A model generated the notes under the pieces. The model was given only the letters and a program-made list of their open reading frames with translations. It ran no database searches and had not been told where the DNA came from. A program made the translations under genes and the position numbers. From Cheiracanthium punctorium (taxonomy: Eukaryota; Arthropoda; Arachnida; Araneae; Cheiracanthiidae), in contig JAWZYV010013163.1 of assembly GCA_038373885.1 (NCBI GenBank), forward strand, positions 1,116,001 to 1,180,000: a DNA stretch of 64,000 bases, written 5' to 3'. Every line of letters starts with the position of its first letter. Position 1 is the first letter of the stretch. Positions 11,641-21,476 of this stretch are shown piece by piece.

Positions 11641-13256
11641 TTTGACTCGGCTGCTAAAGATATCGCTGCAAATAAGACTTTCAAAACTTAAATTTTAAGA
11701 GTGAACTGAAAATAAAAAGTTAGGTTTTGCAAGAACCTCACTGTAACGAAATTTAAGGCTGCTTCGAACTTATTTTAAAGACCTTTCCTTAACATGACAA
11801 TGTACCATAATAAACTTACTTTTAATAGAATTAACCAGATTGACTTTTTAAATAAAGATACTTTGAATGACTACATAAACTTCTAGGTAATAATTTTTAA
11901 CATTAATTTCAGAGTTTGATTTTAAAGACCGGTTCTACTAGGTTCGTCGAGCTACGAATATACAGTTAACTACACAATTAAAATTAGAAGAGGCTATCTC
12001 CTTTAACATCGCAACTACAAAGTAAAATATTTTAAGTCAGGAAGGCTATTCTTTTTACACATATTTAGATATGCGTTTGTACAAAGTCGCAGCCTTTTGT
12101 ATTTAACCATCTGATATACTTAGAACTCCTACACGTTTTAAAGAACACGCATGGAATATTCAAATTCTTTTCGAAATTCTATATATGAGTAAGCGGACTG
12201 TACGTGCATCTGGTATCTGCTCTGAATGAGCATTTTGAACACTTATCAGATTCTACAGCTAAGAAATTCAAAAGTCAGTAACTCTAAAATGTCCACGCCT
12301 GCGAATGAAAATGCCTTAACGTTTTTTGCCAATTATTTTTATGCTGCTGAAACAAATTGACTACTTGACTGAGAAACTAATCTCCCCTCCCCCATCGACC
12401 AACCTAAATTCATAATATTTTATTCAAACTTTTTAGTAATGCTGTTCTCTGTTCTAATCCGCTCTAGTTTTTAAAGTCTATACACTTTGAGAATTAGTTC
12501 AATGATGGTTTGCATGCACATAAGGCGTTGGGGTGTATCAATCATCACCAAAATTAAAATTATGATATAGTAAGTTTTGAGGCAACAAACCAAAAATAAG
12601 GAAAGATCAAAATATACGAATACAAGAAAGTGTGAAGCTATTGAAGGTAATACGACTATCAATCAGCATTAACAGGTTCTAACTTAAACAGATTTGAAAC
12701 TTTACAATTATCTTACTGTTAAACTGACCTTTGTCTAAAAAAAAAAATAAGTCTCACTTTTCAAGAAAACTTATCTGTTTAGTAGCCTAGCCACTGTTTC
12801 AAGCAGCAGTAAACACGCACACAATAGACTGACAAAATAGCTAACACGTCACTTTTCGACGTGAACTTTTAAATATACATTTCAACAATACATATTGCAA
12901 GACCACATTCTCCAAGATAATTGGTTCAGTATTCTACTCTATACAGAAACTTCAGTTCAAAATGAAATTCTTACATAAATTAAGCCGTTTTCGTAAAAAG
13001 ATTATTCAGAAATTACAAATAAGTCGAGTCGTCTAATTTTTTAATATATTCTTAAATCTAGGACAAAATCCAGGTTTACTTAAATGTACTTAAATTCAGT
13101 AAAAACTGATACATGTATTGGAAATATGAACAGATTGCTATAGCAACTTTTTTTTGCTGAGAAACGTTCCACGATAAAATAGGAATTACTCAGTTTTTGT
13201 TAAAGTAGCTAGTTTATTCATCAGCTTAGACAGAGATACAGATTCATCAGATTAGC

Positions 13257-13297
13257 AAAGATAACTTTAATTTATAAAATAAATTAAAGTTATCTTT
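13257..13297. repeat. Perfect small hairpin AAAGATAACTTTAATTTAT
   Basis: A 41-bp palindrome next to the core of the large palindrome: AAAGATAACTTTAATTTAT, three bases, then its complement. Confidence 0.75.
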
Positions 13298-13351
13298 GTC
13301 TAATTAGAGCATAGGCAGTCTCTTTAAAGCTTTGAAACTAGACTTAACTCG

Positions 13352-13573
13352 CCCATTCTCATTTTCACAGAGCCACGAAGGCGAAGATTCCCTTTCTGTG
13401 TCGGCACTGCTTCTCCACATTGGCCGTTGAATGCCCCGTTGGTGTTCGGCGTTGCGGGGGCCCCAGTCGCAACGCTGAGTCCGGCAGAGCACTCGAAGGC
13501 AGAAGCGGGGAAGAAGCGCTGACACAGAGAGGGAATCTTCACCATCGAGGCTTCGCGACGGCGAAAATGGATG
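13352..13573. mobile_element. GC-rich palindromic core, second copy
   Basis: About 222 bp, centred on GGGGGCCCC at 13456-13464, clearly the same sequence as the core at 6443-6663 (shared GCGAAGATTCCC, GCGTTGCGGGGGCCCCAGTC, GAGGGAATCTTC). Frames on both strands (73, 82 and 95 codons) reflect the palindrome and the GC content. Copies share the core but not the outer arms, so the core looks like a unit of its own. Confidence 0.75.
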
Positions 13574-13639
13574 GATTAAGTCTGGTTTCAAGGCTTCAAA
13601 GAGCCTGCTTATACTCTAAATTAGACAAAAATCCGGAAT

Positions 13640-13664
13640 TTTTTTTTTTTTTTTTTTTTTTTTA
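13640..13664. repeat. Poly-T run of about 24
   Basis: A T homopolymer just right of the palindromic core. It could be the tail of a retroposed insert on the - strand or slippage. Confidence 0.8.
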
Positions 13665-14869
13665 TTGAGCTGATGATTGCATTAAAAATGCATCTAAACT
13701 AGCATTATTTTACTAAATTTTATAAAATTGTAAAGTAAAATTATTTAGAAACTATTATAATCGTGCTTTTGACCTAGCAGGTCTTCTAAAACAATTTACA
13801 TTAAATTTGTCAATTTTTTATCAGACGTATTCAGAAATAGTAACGGACAAGTCAATTTAATCTTTTTGTGAAAATTATTTGTTTATGCAAGAAAAACTGA
13901 TTTAAAACTAAGTTATGTATAGTGCAGAATATTGAACAAATTATGTTGAAATATGTGGGCTTGCATTATGCATTTTTTAAACATAAAAGTGCTCGTCGAC
14001 TGCTGAAATATTAGATATTTTGTCAGTCCACTGTATTTTAAACAATGCTTGAAATGATGCCTAGTTGATGTACAAGTTCTTAGTTTTTGTGAAAAGCGCC
14101 AGACTTATTTTTAAGAGACAAAGGACAGTTTAACAGTGCGATACTTAAAAGTTTCAAATCTGACTGTTTAAGTTAGAGTCGTAATACTGATTGATAGTGG
14201 TATTACCTTCAATAGCTGCACGCTTGCTTGTAATCGTATATTTTGATCTTTGCTTATTTTTGGTTTGTTGCCTCAAAACTTACCATATCATAATTTTAAC
14301 TTTGATGCTGATTAAGTGATACACCCCAACGCCTTATATGCATGCAAGCTATCATTGAACTAATTTTCAAAGCGTACAGACTTTGAAAACTAAAGCGGAT
14401 TAGAACAGAAAACAGCATTACTAAAAAGTTTGAATAAAATATTATGAATTTAGGTTGGTCGATTGGGGGAGGGGGGGTGATTAGTTTCTCAGTCAAGTAG
14501 TCAATTTGTTTCAGCAGCATAAAAATAATTCGCAAAAATATTAAAGCATTTTCATTCCCAGCCGAGGACATTTAAGAATTTCTGACCTTTGAATTTCTTA
14601 TCTGTAGTACCTCATGAGTGTTCGAAATGCTCATTCAGAGCGGATATAAGATGCATGTACAGTCTGCTTACCCATGTATGGAATTTCGCAAATAGTTTGA
14701 ATATCCCATGCGCCTTAAAATATGCTGTTTTCACTTGAAGGCAACGACTCTATCAACTTAAACACCAACTTCACTTTACTCGTACTTTTTGAACAGTAAG
14801 ACAGGAAAAATCGAAGCGAGGACTTAAAATTTGGTAGGAAGATTTTTAAAGCACCTTCGGGATAAGAAT

Positions 14870-14974
14870 TTAATATTCCTTAATATACATGAGCTTAAAA
14901 TTAGTCATTTTGAAATCCTCTTCCAGAGCATTTAATTCTACCTTCCCTTCATAAGAGGTAACGTAGGTCACTTC
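14870..14974 (-). CDS. Candidate terminal exon, 34 codons, unknown product
   Basis: On the - strand, GGCACACAG gives a 3' splice site, then 34 open codons beginning EVTYVTSYEGK and ending in TAA. Codon phase 0 matches the donor of the exon candidate at 15089-15194, with an intron of about 114 bp. The peptide looks more coding-like than neighbouring frames but is short, and no family is recognised. A GTAGAA inside could be an earlier donor. Low confidence. Confidence 0.3.
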   Translation of the reverse strand, partial: EVTYVTSYEGKVELNALEEDFKMTNFKLMYIKEY

Positions 14975-15088
14975 CTGTGTGCCCTCTCCCAAATCTTGTG
15001 TTTAGGCATTTATAACCTAGAAAACAATTTACATTCTAAAACAAATTAAACATTCAAACGAAATATTGATATCAGTAAGATAAGTTAC

Positions 15089-15194
15089 CAACGAAAACAT
15101 AACACAGGTTCGATCCAAAGCTGTGCTTAACAAAGCAGCAGGAGTCCAAGCAGCAGAGTCTTGGAGAATTTTTTTGGCAAAAGGGGTCAAAAAC
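15089..15194 (-). CDS. Candidate internal exon, 35 codons, unknown product
   Basis: On the - strand, a pyrimidine-rich run ending TTGTTCTTCAG precedes a 106-nt open segment (1 base plus 35 codons) ending at a GTAACT donor. The peptide begins FLTPFAKKILQDSAAWTPAA and ends DRTCVMFSL, with balanced composition. It joins in phase to 14870-14974. The previous exon must end with two bases of a codon, and I could not find it. It could be a real small gene, a fossil, or a transposon fragment. I recognise no family. Confidence 0.4.
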
Positions 15195-15199
15195 CTGAA

Positions 15200-16480
15200 G
15201 AACAATAAAATTAATTTTAGTTTATTCTTGTATTTAAATATTACAATCTAACTCATATGATTTCACATTAACAATACAGTTAATAGAGCCGATATTAAGC
15301 AGTCTTATTGACTTTAAAGCCTAGCGCATTAATTGTACTAAACTGAAGACTTGCAAAAAGGGGATGCCAGATAAAAATTACTGACAAATTTAGACAATCC
15401 ACGCGAAGAATTTAAAAACTAAGAATATAAGCAATTAAACAATTTTTTAATGCTTAATTTTAAGCATGCTTCGGCGGACAACAAATTTCGGGCAGTTCTT
15501 TCACAATTTCGTAAAAAGCAAAGTCACATGAACGTGTTCAAATTTTACATTTACAGCTCCTTTCAAAAAATGACCAAACTAGATCCCATTGTAAAATTTA
15601 ACTTTGTTGGGACGTTTAGACGTACAACTATAATTTACTGTTATAATGAAGATAAAGTTTTAGCCACGAGCTGAACTGCTGCCAGTGAAAAGAAGCTTTG
15701 AATAGGAATTTTAATTTGATTGCGGATTTTAATATAAAGGTATGAAAACAGGCAAAGTTGTTACAGATAAGGTTGCGAGGGATTAATCTTAAACATTCAA
15801 AGTTGAGTTTCTGGAATACAAAGAAAATTTTGAGAAAATATATACCCTTAATTTAACCATGCACCATATGCATGTTAAAATCCAAGCTTAATTTAGACTA
15901 TGTAACACGGCCACACAAGAGTAATTTGAAAACTTTCAATAGCCAGATTTAATTTATTAGTTTAGAACGTAATGTGCTTACTACAATCAGTTGTTTTAGC
16001 TTTGCAAACAAATCACTTTCAGTAGTCATCAAGTAATGCATGCAGCAAATATATTCTAAACTTTCAAGTGAGATAAATTCTTATTCTGAATAAATACGGA
16101 AAGTAGTTGCAACGTAAGTATTCATACTTAACGTAATAACACCTTATAAACAATAATATCCTAAATATATCATTAAGTATAGTCCCGACCCTTAAAACTC
16201 TAACACTATTGAATATTGAGATATTACATAAAGAGCCCAAACCACATCACTATTATGTAATTCGCCTTTAAATTTTTGGTAAACACTAAATGTTGAAATA
16301 GAATACAACACACCTTTTCTCAATTATAAATACTGTGACATCCATGATAAGCACCTCAGAGAATAAAAAATGCAATATGTGTTCAGGGAAATTTATTTTT
16401 TCTGATTTCATCTGCTTAGATGTATGACTGATGACCGCATAATCGGAAATATCGCAAACTCTTTGTCGTGTTCATAAACC
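15200..16480. other. Gene-free stretch
   Basis: The 74-codon frame at 15450-15674 has no splice or promoter context and ordinary AT-rich codons. I do not call it a gene. No repeat recognised. Confidence 0.45.
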
Positions 16481-16490
16481 CCCGATTTAG

Positions 16491-17259
16491 GGGGGCATTC
16501 GTAAACGACAAACTCGTTGCACGAGTTTTCGTAAGAAAACTGAAATGCGCGTGTTTATTGATGTCAGTGGTTATTAGTTTCTTTTGACTTTACGAACAAA
16601 TTCAGTTTATTTACTTTCGCCGCCTAGGAGACGTGTTTGTTTACAAATCGCGAATGCGTTAATTTTGCTGAGGAGAGTTTTTAGTGCATATTCAATATAA
16701 AAACACCAGGATTTTTAAAAGAAGGAGTGACCATCATTAAAAGGCACAGATCAAAATTTAGAAATTTCAACCTAAACTTCATTTTTTAAAAAAGTATGTA
16801 GCAAGAAAAGTTCAAATCTCGCTAATAACGGTTTAAATCAACTTCAATCTCAACACAAAAACATGCATTTTTGAATTTGCTAAACCGAAAAACACAAGAA
16901 AATGATTACCTTTGAAAAATTATGTACCTTCGTAGCAGTTTCTAATGTATGCATGAATTTACTTCGCGAATAAATAATATTTGCTGCTTCATTAAACATA
17001 AAATACTTTTCATAACAACATACTTTTCCATAACAACGGGCACCATTTCTAAACAAAAGCAACGCGCAACAAGTAATCTTCTCAACAAACTCAATGAACC
17101 TAATCCGCGCTCAGTTTACTTCGTTTGAAACTAATAGAACTCAGTTTTGTATACGAACGCTCTAGTTTTTAAACTGAATGCACTCAGTTTCCTTTACGAA
17201 CACCTTAGATAGAAACTCGTTGCACAAGTGCAACTCGTTTGGCGTTTGCGAAAAGGGCC
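16491..17259. mobile_element. TIR element, copy A (769 bp)
   Basis: The left end GGGGGCATTCGTAAACGAC matches the reverse complement of the right end GGCGTTTGCGAAAAGGGCC. Subterminal blocks ACTCGTTGCACGAG and GTTCGTAAAGGAAACTG are also shared. The whole element is the reverse complement of copy B (17473-18446). The - strand frame at 16880-17062 is matched by a + frame in copy B. It may be a remnant of element coding sequence, but is too short to call. No clear target duplication here. Confidence 0.7.
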
Positions 17260-17472
17260 GGTGAATTGTGAAAAGTTCAAACTAATCGCGACGTGTTCTC
17301 ATCTGATTACATGAAATGTTACGTATAGTATATATACACTCGTGAGTGAAGACTCAGCAATGACCTGAAATTACATTCACGTATTAATGCTGCATTGCAC
17401 TCCATACTAACCTACAACACTCTTCATAGTCAAAGGACGTTGAAGAGATCTCTAGCCACTTTAGTCAGGTCT

Positions 17473-18446
17473 GGCTGCGTTCGTAAACGCCAAACGAGAT
17501 ACACTCCTGCAATGAGTCTCCATCTAGGGCGTTCGTAAAGGAAACTGAGTGCATACAGTTTTTAAACTAGAGCGTTCGTATACAAAACTGAGTGCGATTA
17601 GTTTCAAACGAAATAAACCGATCTGTGCTAAGATTTCCTCAGTTGTTTAGAAGATACACTAGCTGCACGTTGTTGTTGTTTTCAAATGGCGTCCGTTGTT
17701 ATGGAAAAGTATGTTGTTGTAAAAAGTATTTTACGTTTTCTGAAGCTGAAAATATTATTTTTTCGAGAAGGAAATTCATGCGTTCGTTAGAAAATGCTAC
17801 TAAGGTACACCCTCCAAAAAAAGTATTCGAGCAAGAGAGAAATTTCCTATTTTAGATTTGCGAATAATAATTGAGTTTTTGAAAACGCACAACTTGACAG
17901 AAATATGGAAATTCATATTTATACGTAGCCTAATTCAAATTCTATGATAAATAATTTTTAATATACGAAACCAACGTAGGAAATTTATCTGTTGCTCGAA
18001 TACTTTTTTGGAGGGTGTACATAATTTTTCAAAGGTAATCATTTTCTTGTATTTTTCATTTTAGTAAATTCAAAAATGCATGTTTTAGTGTTGAGATTGA
18101 AGTTTATTTAATCCGTTATTAGCGAAACTTGAACTTCTCTTGCTAAATACTTTTGAAAAAATGAAGTTGAATTTTCTAAATTTTGATTTGTGCATTTCAA
18201 TGATGGCCACTCTTTCTTTTAAAAATCTTGTTGATTTTATATAGAGTATGTACTAAAAACTCTCCTCTGCAAAATAAACGGATTCGCGAATTGTAAACAA
18301 ACACGTCTCCTAGGCGACGAAACTAAATAACCTGAAGTTGTTCGTAAAGTCAGAGGAAACTGATAACCACTGGAAGCACTAAACACTGACATTCCAGTTT
18401 TCTTACGAAAACTCGTGCAACGAGTTTGTCGTTTACGAATGCAGCC
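17473..18446. mobile_element. TIR element, copy B, inverted and interrupted
   Basis: Ends are GGCTGCGTTCGTAAACG and CGTTTACGAATGCAGCC, a perfect inverted repeat, flanked on both sides by TCT (17470-17472 and 18447-18449), a likely 3-bp target duplication. Without the 210-bp insert and its TA duplication it is 762 bp, against 769 for copy A. A 3-bp duplication with GG-starting ends would suit PIF/Harbinger-type elements, but no transposase is present to confirm this. Confidence 0.7.
17808..18017. mobile_element. 210-bp MITE nested in copy B
   Basis: Ends CACCCTCCAAAAAAAGTATT and its complement, with GAGCAA / TTGCTC just inside. It sits between TA dinucleotides (17806-17807, 18018-18019). Copy A carries the uninterrupted sequence, whose complement reads AAGGTACATAATTTTTC, so the empty site is directly visible. 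A GTAC duplication with slightly shorter ends fits equally well, because the TIR and target overlap. Confidence 0.8.
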
Positions 18447-18478
18447 TCTGTTGCTTTAGCTGCCGTACTTCAACGACG

Positions 18479-18517
18479 GTGGTTGTTGTTGTTGTTGTTG
18501 CTGCTGCTGCTGTTGTG
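18479..18517. repeat. (TTG)n/(CTG)n trinucleotide run
   Basis: GTTGTTGTTGTTG passes into CTGCTGCTGCTG. The 86-codon frame that starts here (poly-Val/poly-Ala) is a by-product of the microsatellite. Confidence 0.8.
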
Positions 18518-18774
18518 AATATGTATATCGGATTTGTGTGCTTGACACGTAATCTGCTTATAAATGCACGTCAGGACAACACAAGGGAGGAGGGGGGTGC
18601 CTCGTGCGTGGACTACGATCGAAACATAAGTCAAATTTCCTATGTCAATTTCATACTTAAAATGTCGTGCTCCGTAAAAGCAGGGTTCCTACAGATCGTG
18701 GATTTGTTAAAATTCCGAATTTATGAAATATTGAACTAAAATGGTCTGATATTTTAAAAGTGATCCTGTTTTTT

Positions 18775-19407
18775 ACTTTCCGAACATGTACCATGTAAGG
18801 AAAGTATTGTAATCATGAAAAAATTCAACTTCGAGATTTTGGTGAATTGACACGTTTTGAGGTCTTCTGAATTCATTGATGCTATTTTTAGGAGATGTAT
18901 GTATGTGTGGTTGTATGTGAGTGAACACAATAGCTCCTAAACGGGGCATTCGATTGAGCTCAAATTGGGTGTACATGTTATAAACCACCATCATAAGACC
19001 CGTATTGATTTTGGTGTGTATAGGACTTATTGTTTTTTGGCAGGACTACAAGGCTTTATTTTACATTATAGCCTATGGGGAAATTCTTGAAAGTGCGCTA
19101 GCGTTTAAACGGTACATTCGATTGAGCTCAAATGGGGCATATATGTCATAAACCACCGTCGCAAGACCGGTATTGATTTTGATGTGTATAAAGCTTATTT
19201 TGATGTGAGCAGCAGTCGTTTATCTAGAGGGCTACGACAAATATTTCTTTTACATTTTAGCGTATGGGGAGAAATTCTTGAAAGTGGGCTAGCGTTTAAG
19301 CCGCGCATTCGATTGAGCTTCAATTTGGTATATATGTTTGAATTATTCATAGATTAATATTTATTTAAATGCTTGGTAATGATCTTAATCCTAAATGTTC
19401 GGAAAGT
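18775..19407 (+). mobile_element. TIR element with ~170-190-bp internal units
   Basis: ACTTTCCGAACAT at 18775-18787 is repeated as its exact complement at 19395-19407. The left end forms a 31-nt hairpin (ACTTTCC, 17 bases, GGAAAGT). Inside, CATTCGATTGAGCT recurs at 18947, 19115 and 19306, each followed by a TATGTTATAAACCACC-like block and preceded by GCTAGCGTTTAA. The hairpin and the following bases match the right end of the 3524-5564 element. No transposase, no clear target duplication. Confidence 0.7.
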
Positions 19408-19409
19408 TC

Positions 19410-20110
19410 AGTGGAGTCACTCCAGATTTTTTTTTTTATTGGAGCGGTCGACAACTTGGCTGCATTAGCTTTATGTTATTAAACAAAATCTTCGATAAAA
19501 AAGAATTCCTTTGAATTTTATTTACCAAAAAACTTTTCAGTCATTTATAACTTTTCTAATCTACGTGTAGCAGTAACGAAGAAACTAGTCAACAACTAAT
19601 TATAAACGTTTAAATTCACAACATTCAAGTAAAAATTTTCAGTAGTGAATTAAAATTATTGATCGAAATTAATGGAATTCTAACTTTCTTTTGCTATTTG
19701 CATGAGTGCTAGTTCACATAATGTCGAAGAAAGACATACGATTAGAGTGCAATTAAGGCGACATAACACCGACGAAAAGGAATGAGATTTTTGTACAGAA
19801 ACTGAATAAAATTAATTCCATGAAATCCCCCCCTCCAAAAAAAACCCTATCAATGCGAAAAACTGTCTGTATTAATTTTATTCTGGATTTCCATAGCTAT
19901 ACCATTTAAAAAAAAGAAAAAATAAGAAAGAATTCAGATATTTCATTAAAAAAACCTCTTATACATATGTACAGAATAGATATGCACAGAAATATTTGAA
20001 TTTGATTTCTTTTAAATAATGTAGAGTGAATCTGAAACATTCTCTAGTAAAATTAAATCTTGACATAAAAACTATTTAGGAGAATATTTGTATAGTTGGT
20101 TGGTTGTTAA
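19410..20110. other. Gene-free AT-rich stretch
   Basis: Nothing recognised upstream of the decayed gene copy. Confidence 0.45.
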
Positions 20111-20115
20111 ATGCG

Positions 20116-20424
20116 CAAGTAACAATCCATTTTTATTTACAATAGCAATAAAACAAAAACCACAAAAACGTAAAAATTTTACTACACATTCCCATTGTTA
20201 GACAAGAATCTGTTTCAACAAGGCTAACTACTTCAACAGAGCTATGTCTTAATTCTTAGCGAAACTGCTACGTGTAAGTATCGTTATTGAGTTATCTTAG
20301 TAAATCATTTTGTATCTTTATTTGAGTGTTGATCTATTTTGAATATCTAAATTTCAATTTTGGTTTTTTTAAAGAACGAAATTTTTCAAAGCTTAAAATT
20401 CAATTTGCGTATAGAAAATATAAT
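20116..20424 (+). pseudogene. Decayed upstream region and exon 1 of the 41.9-kb gene
   Basis: The segment aligns with 41637-41923. Both read CAAGTAACAA, then TTTACAA..A.TAAAACA, then CTA.TTCAACA.AGCTATGTCTTAATTCTTA, then CAATTTTGRTTT. At the start codon the gene has ATG and this copy has ACG (20376-20378), with TAA six codons on. The exon-1 donor GTAAGT survives at 20425. A second GTAAGT at 20274 has no intact counterpart in the gene, hinting at a former 5' UTR intron. Confidence 0.75.
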
Positions 20425-20481
20425 GTAAGTTTTCTTTCACAGATCTTCTCTATACTTATTTCTTCAGTACAATGACCTTGC

Positions 20482-20496
20482 GCCCCCCCCCCCCCG
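20482..20496. repeat. Poly-C run
   Basis: About 14 C in a row within the decayed gene copy's first intron. Confidence 0.8.
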
Positions 20497-21196
20497 CTCA
20501 CGTTAAGTGTTATCTGAAAAATTTTCGTTGAGGAACTGTCGTAATTTGCTGAAATTAATGTTTTGCAATGTTCGAAAATTTAATTGAAATCGATTCATTT
20601 ATGCATTTTCCATATGCATATACCATAGGATATGCATATAGTACATTAATGTTACTCTTTGATTTCTGATACACATCAATGTTGGTCAATAAATTAGATA
20701 AAACACTTTCTTATCACTGATTTTTTTAGTCCGTATTAAAAATACCAAATTTAGAATATAGGAAATATTTTTCCTTAAATCAGAATAAAAATAGGAGATT
20801 AACGTAGCGTAAACTTACCTTAATCATTTGGAAACCAGATATTATGGTCACAAGATTCTTCAGTTCCCCCCCTCCCCACAAAAAATGTAATTTTCAGATA
20901 TATTGCGTTAAATAGTACAACACAATAGATCAACTAAACAAAGACATCGCACGAAGACAAGTACATTACAAATTGGTTTAAGAGTTGTAGAGAACAGTTT
21001 GTTATATGTAAAAGAATAAAATTGATATTTGGGAAAAAATAAGTTCATTTGATTGTGATCTCGTGCAAGTTTGCGTATTGAATAGTCTGATTTATTTGTC
21101 GAGATTACAGACGATGTGAACTGGATGCCATTCGTTTTATCAAATTTCTTATCCCCAGAATGAGGAAAATCTCTAACAAATATTTTTCTGTTTAAG

Positions 21197-21300
21197 ATGC
21201 TGTAGTGAAATGTTGAAAATGATGATGTCATTTTTAAAAATGTTGAAGTAATATTATTAAGGGGAAAAGTATGGGGTGAAGAAATAAATGATATGTATAT
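21197..21300 (+). pseudogene. Decayed exon 2 of the same gene copy
   Basis: Starts ATGCTGT after TTTAAG, where the gene has ATGCTGT after TTTCAG, and runs 104 nt against 108. A one-base loss near the start shifts the frame. Read in the shifted frame, blocks VENDDV, KNVEV and VWGEEIN still line up with VEDDEI, ENVDD and AAWDVEQN of the gene. The donor position reads GTCTTT. No exon 3 was found before or after the TIR element that begins at 21477. The long - strand frame 20908-21312 is antisense to this relic and not a gene. Confidence 0.7.
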
Positions 21301-21476
21301 GTCTTTGATCAATATTTAAGGAATAACCCAGGCCAATGTTTTGGGTCACCCTGCATAGATAGAAGTGAGAGAATCATCTCCCCATTCATTTATCTGTCTC
21401 CAATTAGCAGACAACAAGAAATATGAATGGATATTTTTGGTGCAGTTAAGTTTAATTTGGTTGAATACTCATAATA

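Larger units (their letters stand above)
12135..14755. repeat. 2.6-kb imperfect palindrome (arms ~1.1 kb)
   Basis: The left arm (about 12135-13240) matches the reverse complement of the right arm (about 13660-14755) base for base over long blocks. Examples are GCTCTGAATGAGCATTT, CCCCATCGACCAACCTAAATTC, GGTTTGTTGCCTCAAAAC and GAAGGTAATAC..CTATCAATCAG, plus GACTGACAAAAT nearer the centre. The midpoint coincides with the GC-rich palindromic core at 13352-13573. The frame at 14296-14571 (-) is one arm read through and its partner at 12.3-12.6 kb is broken, so it is not a gene. Outer ends are fuzzy and I find no terminal repeat or target duplication. Confidence 0.8.

Noticed and set aside
14296..14571. 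91-codon - strand frame
   Set aside because: It is one arm of the 2.6-kb palindrome. The matching stretch in the other arm (12.3-12.6 kb) has stops and shifts.
16880..17855. Similar short frames in copies A and B (CYGKVCC.., FSEAENI..)
   Set aside because: They are shared because the copies are one transposon. Too short, and the B frame runs into the nested MITE. At best a remnant of an element gene.
20908..21312. 134-codon - strand frame, the second longest in the window
   Set aside because: It is antisense to decayed exon 2, with AT-driven codons and no splice or promoter context.
21330..21360. TGTTTTGGGTCACCCTGCATA and a similar TGTTTTGGAGCATCCTGTATA at 31.53 kb
   Set aside because: They look like short shared ends of some dispersed repeat, but only about 20 bases match and no partner ends were found.
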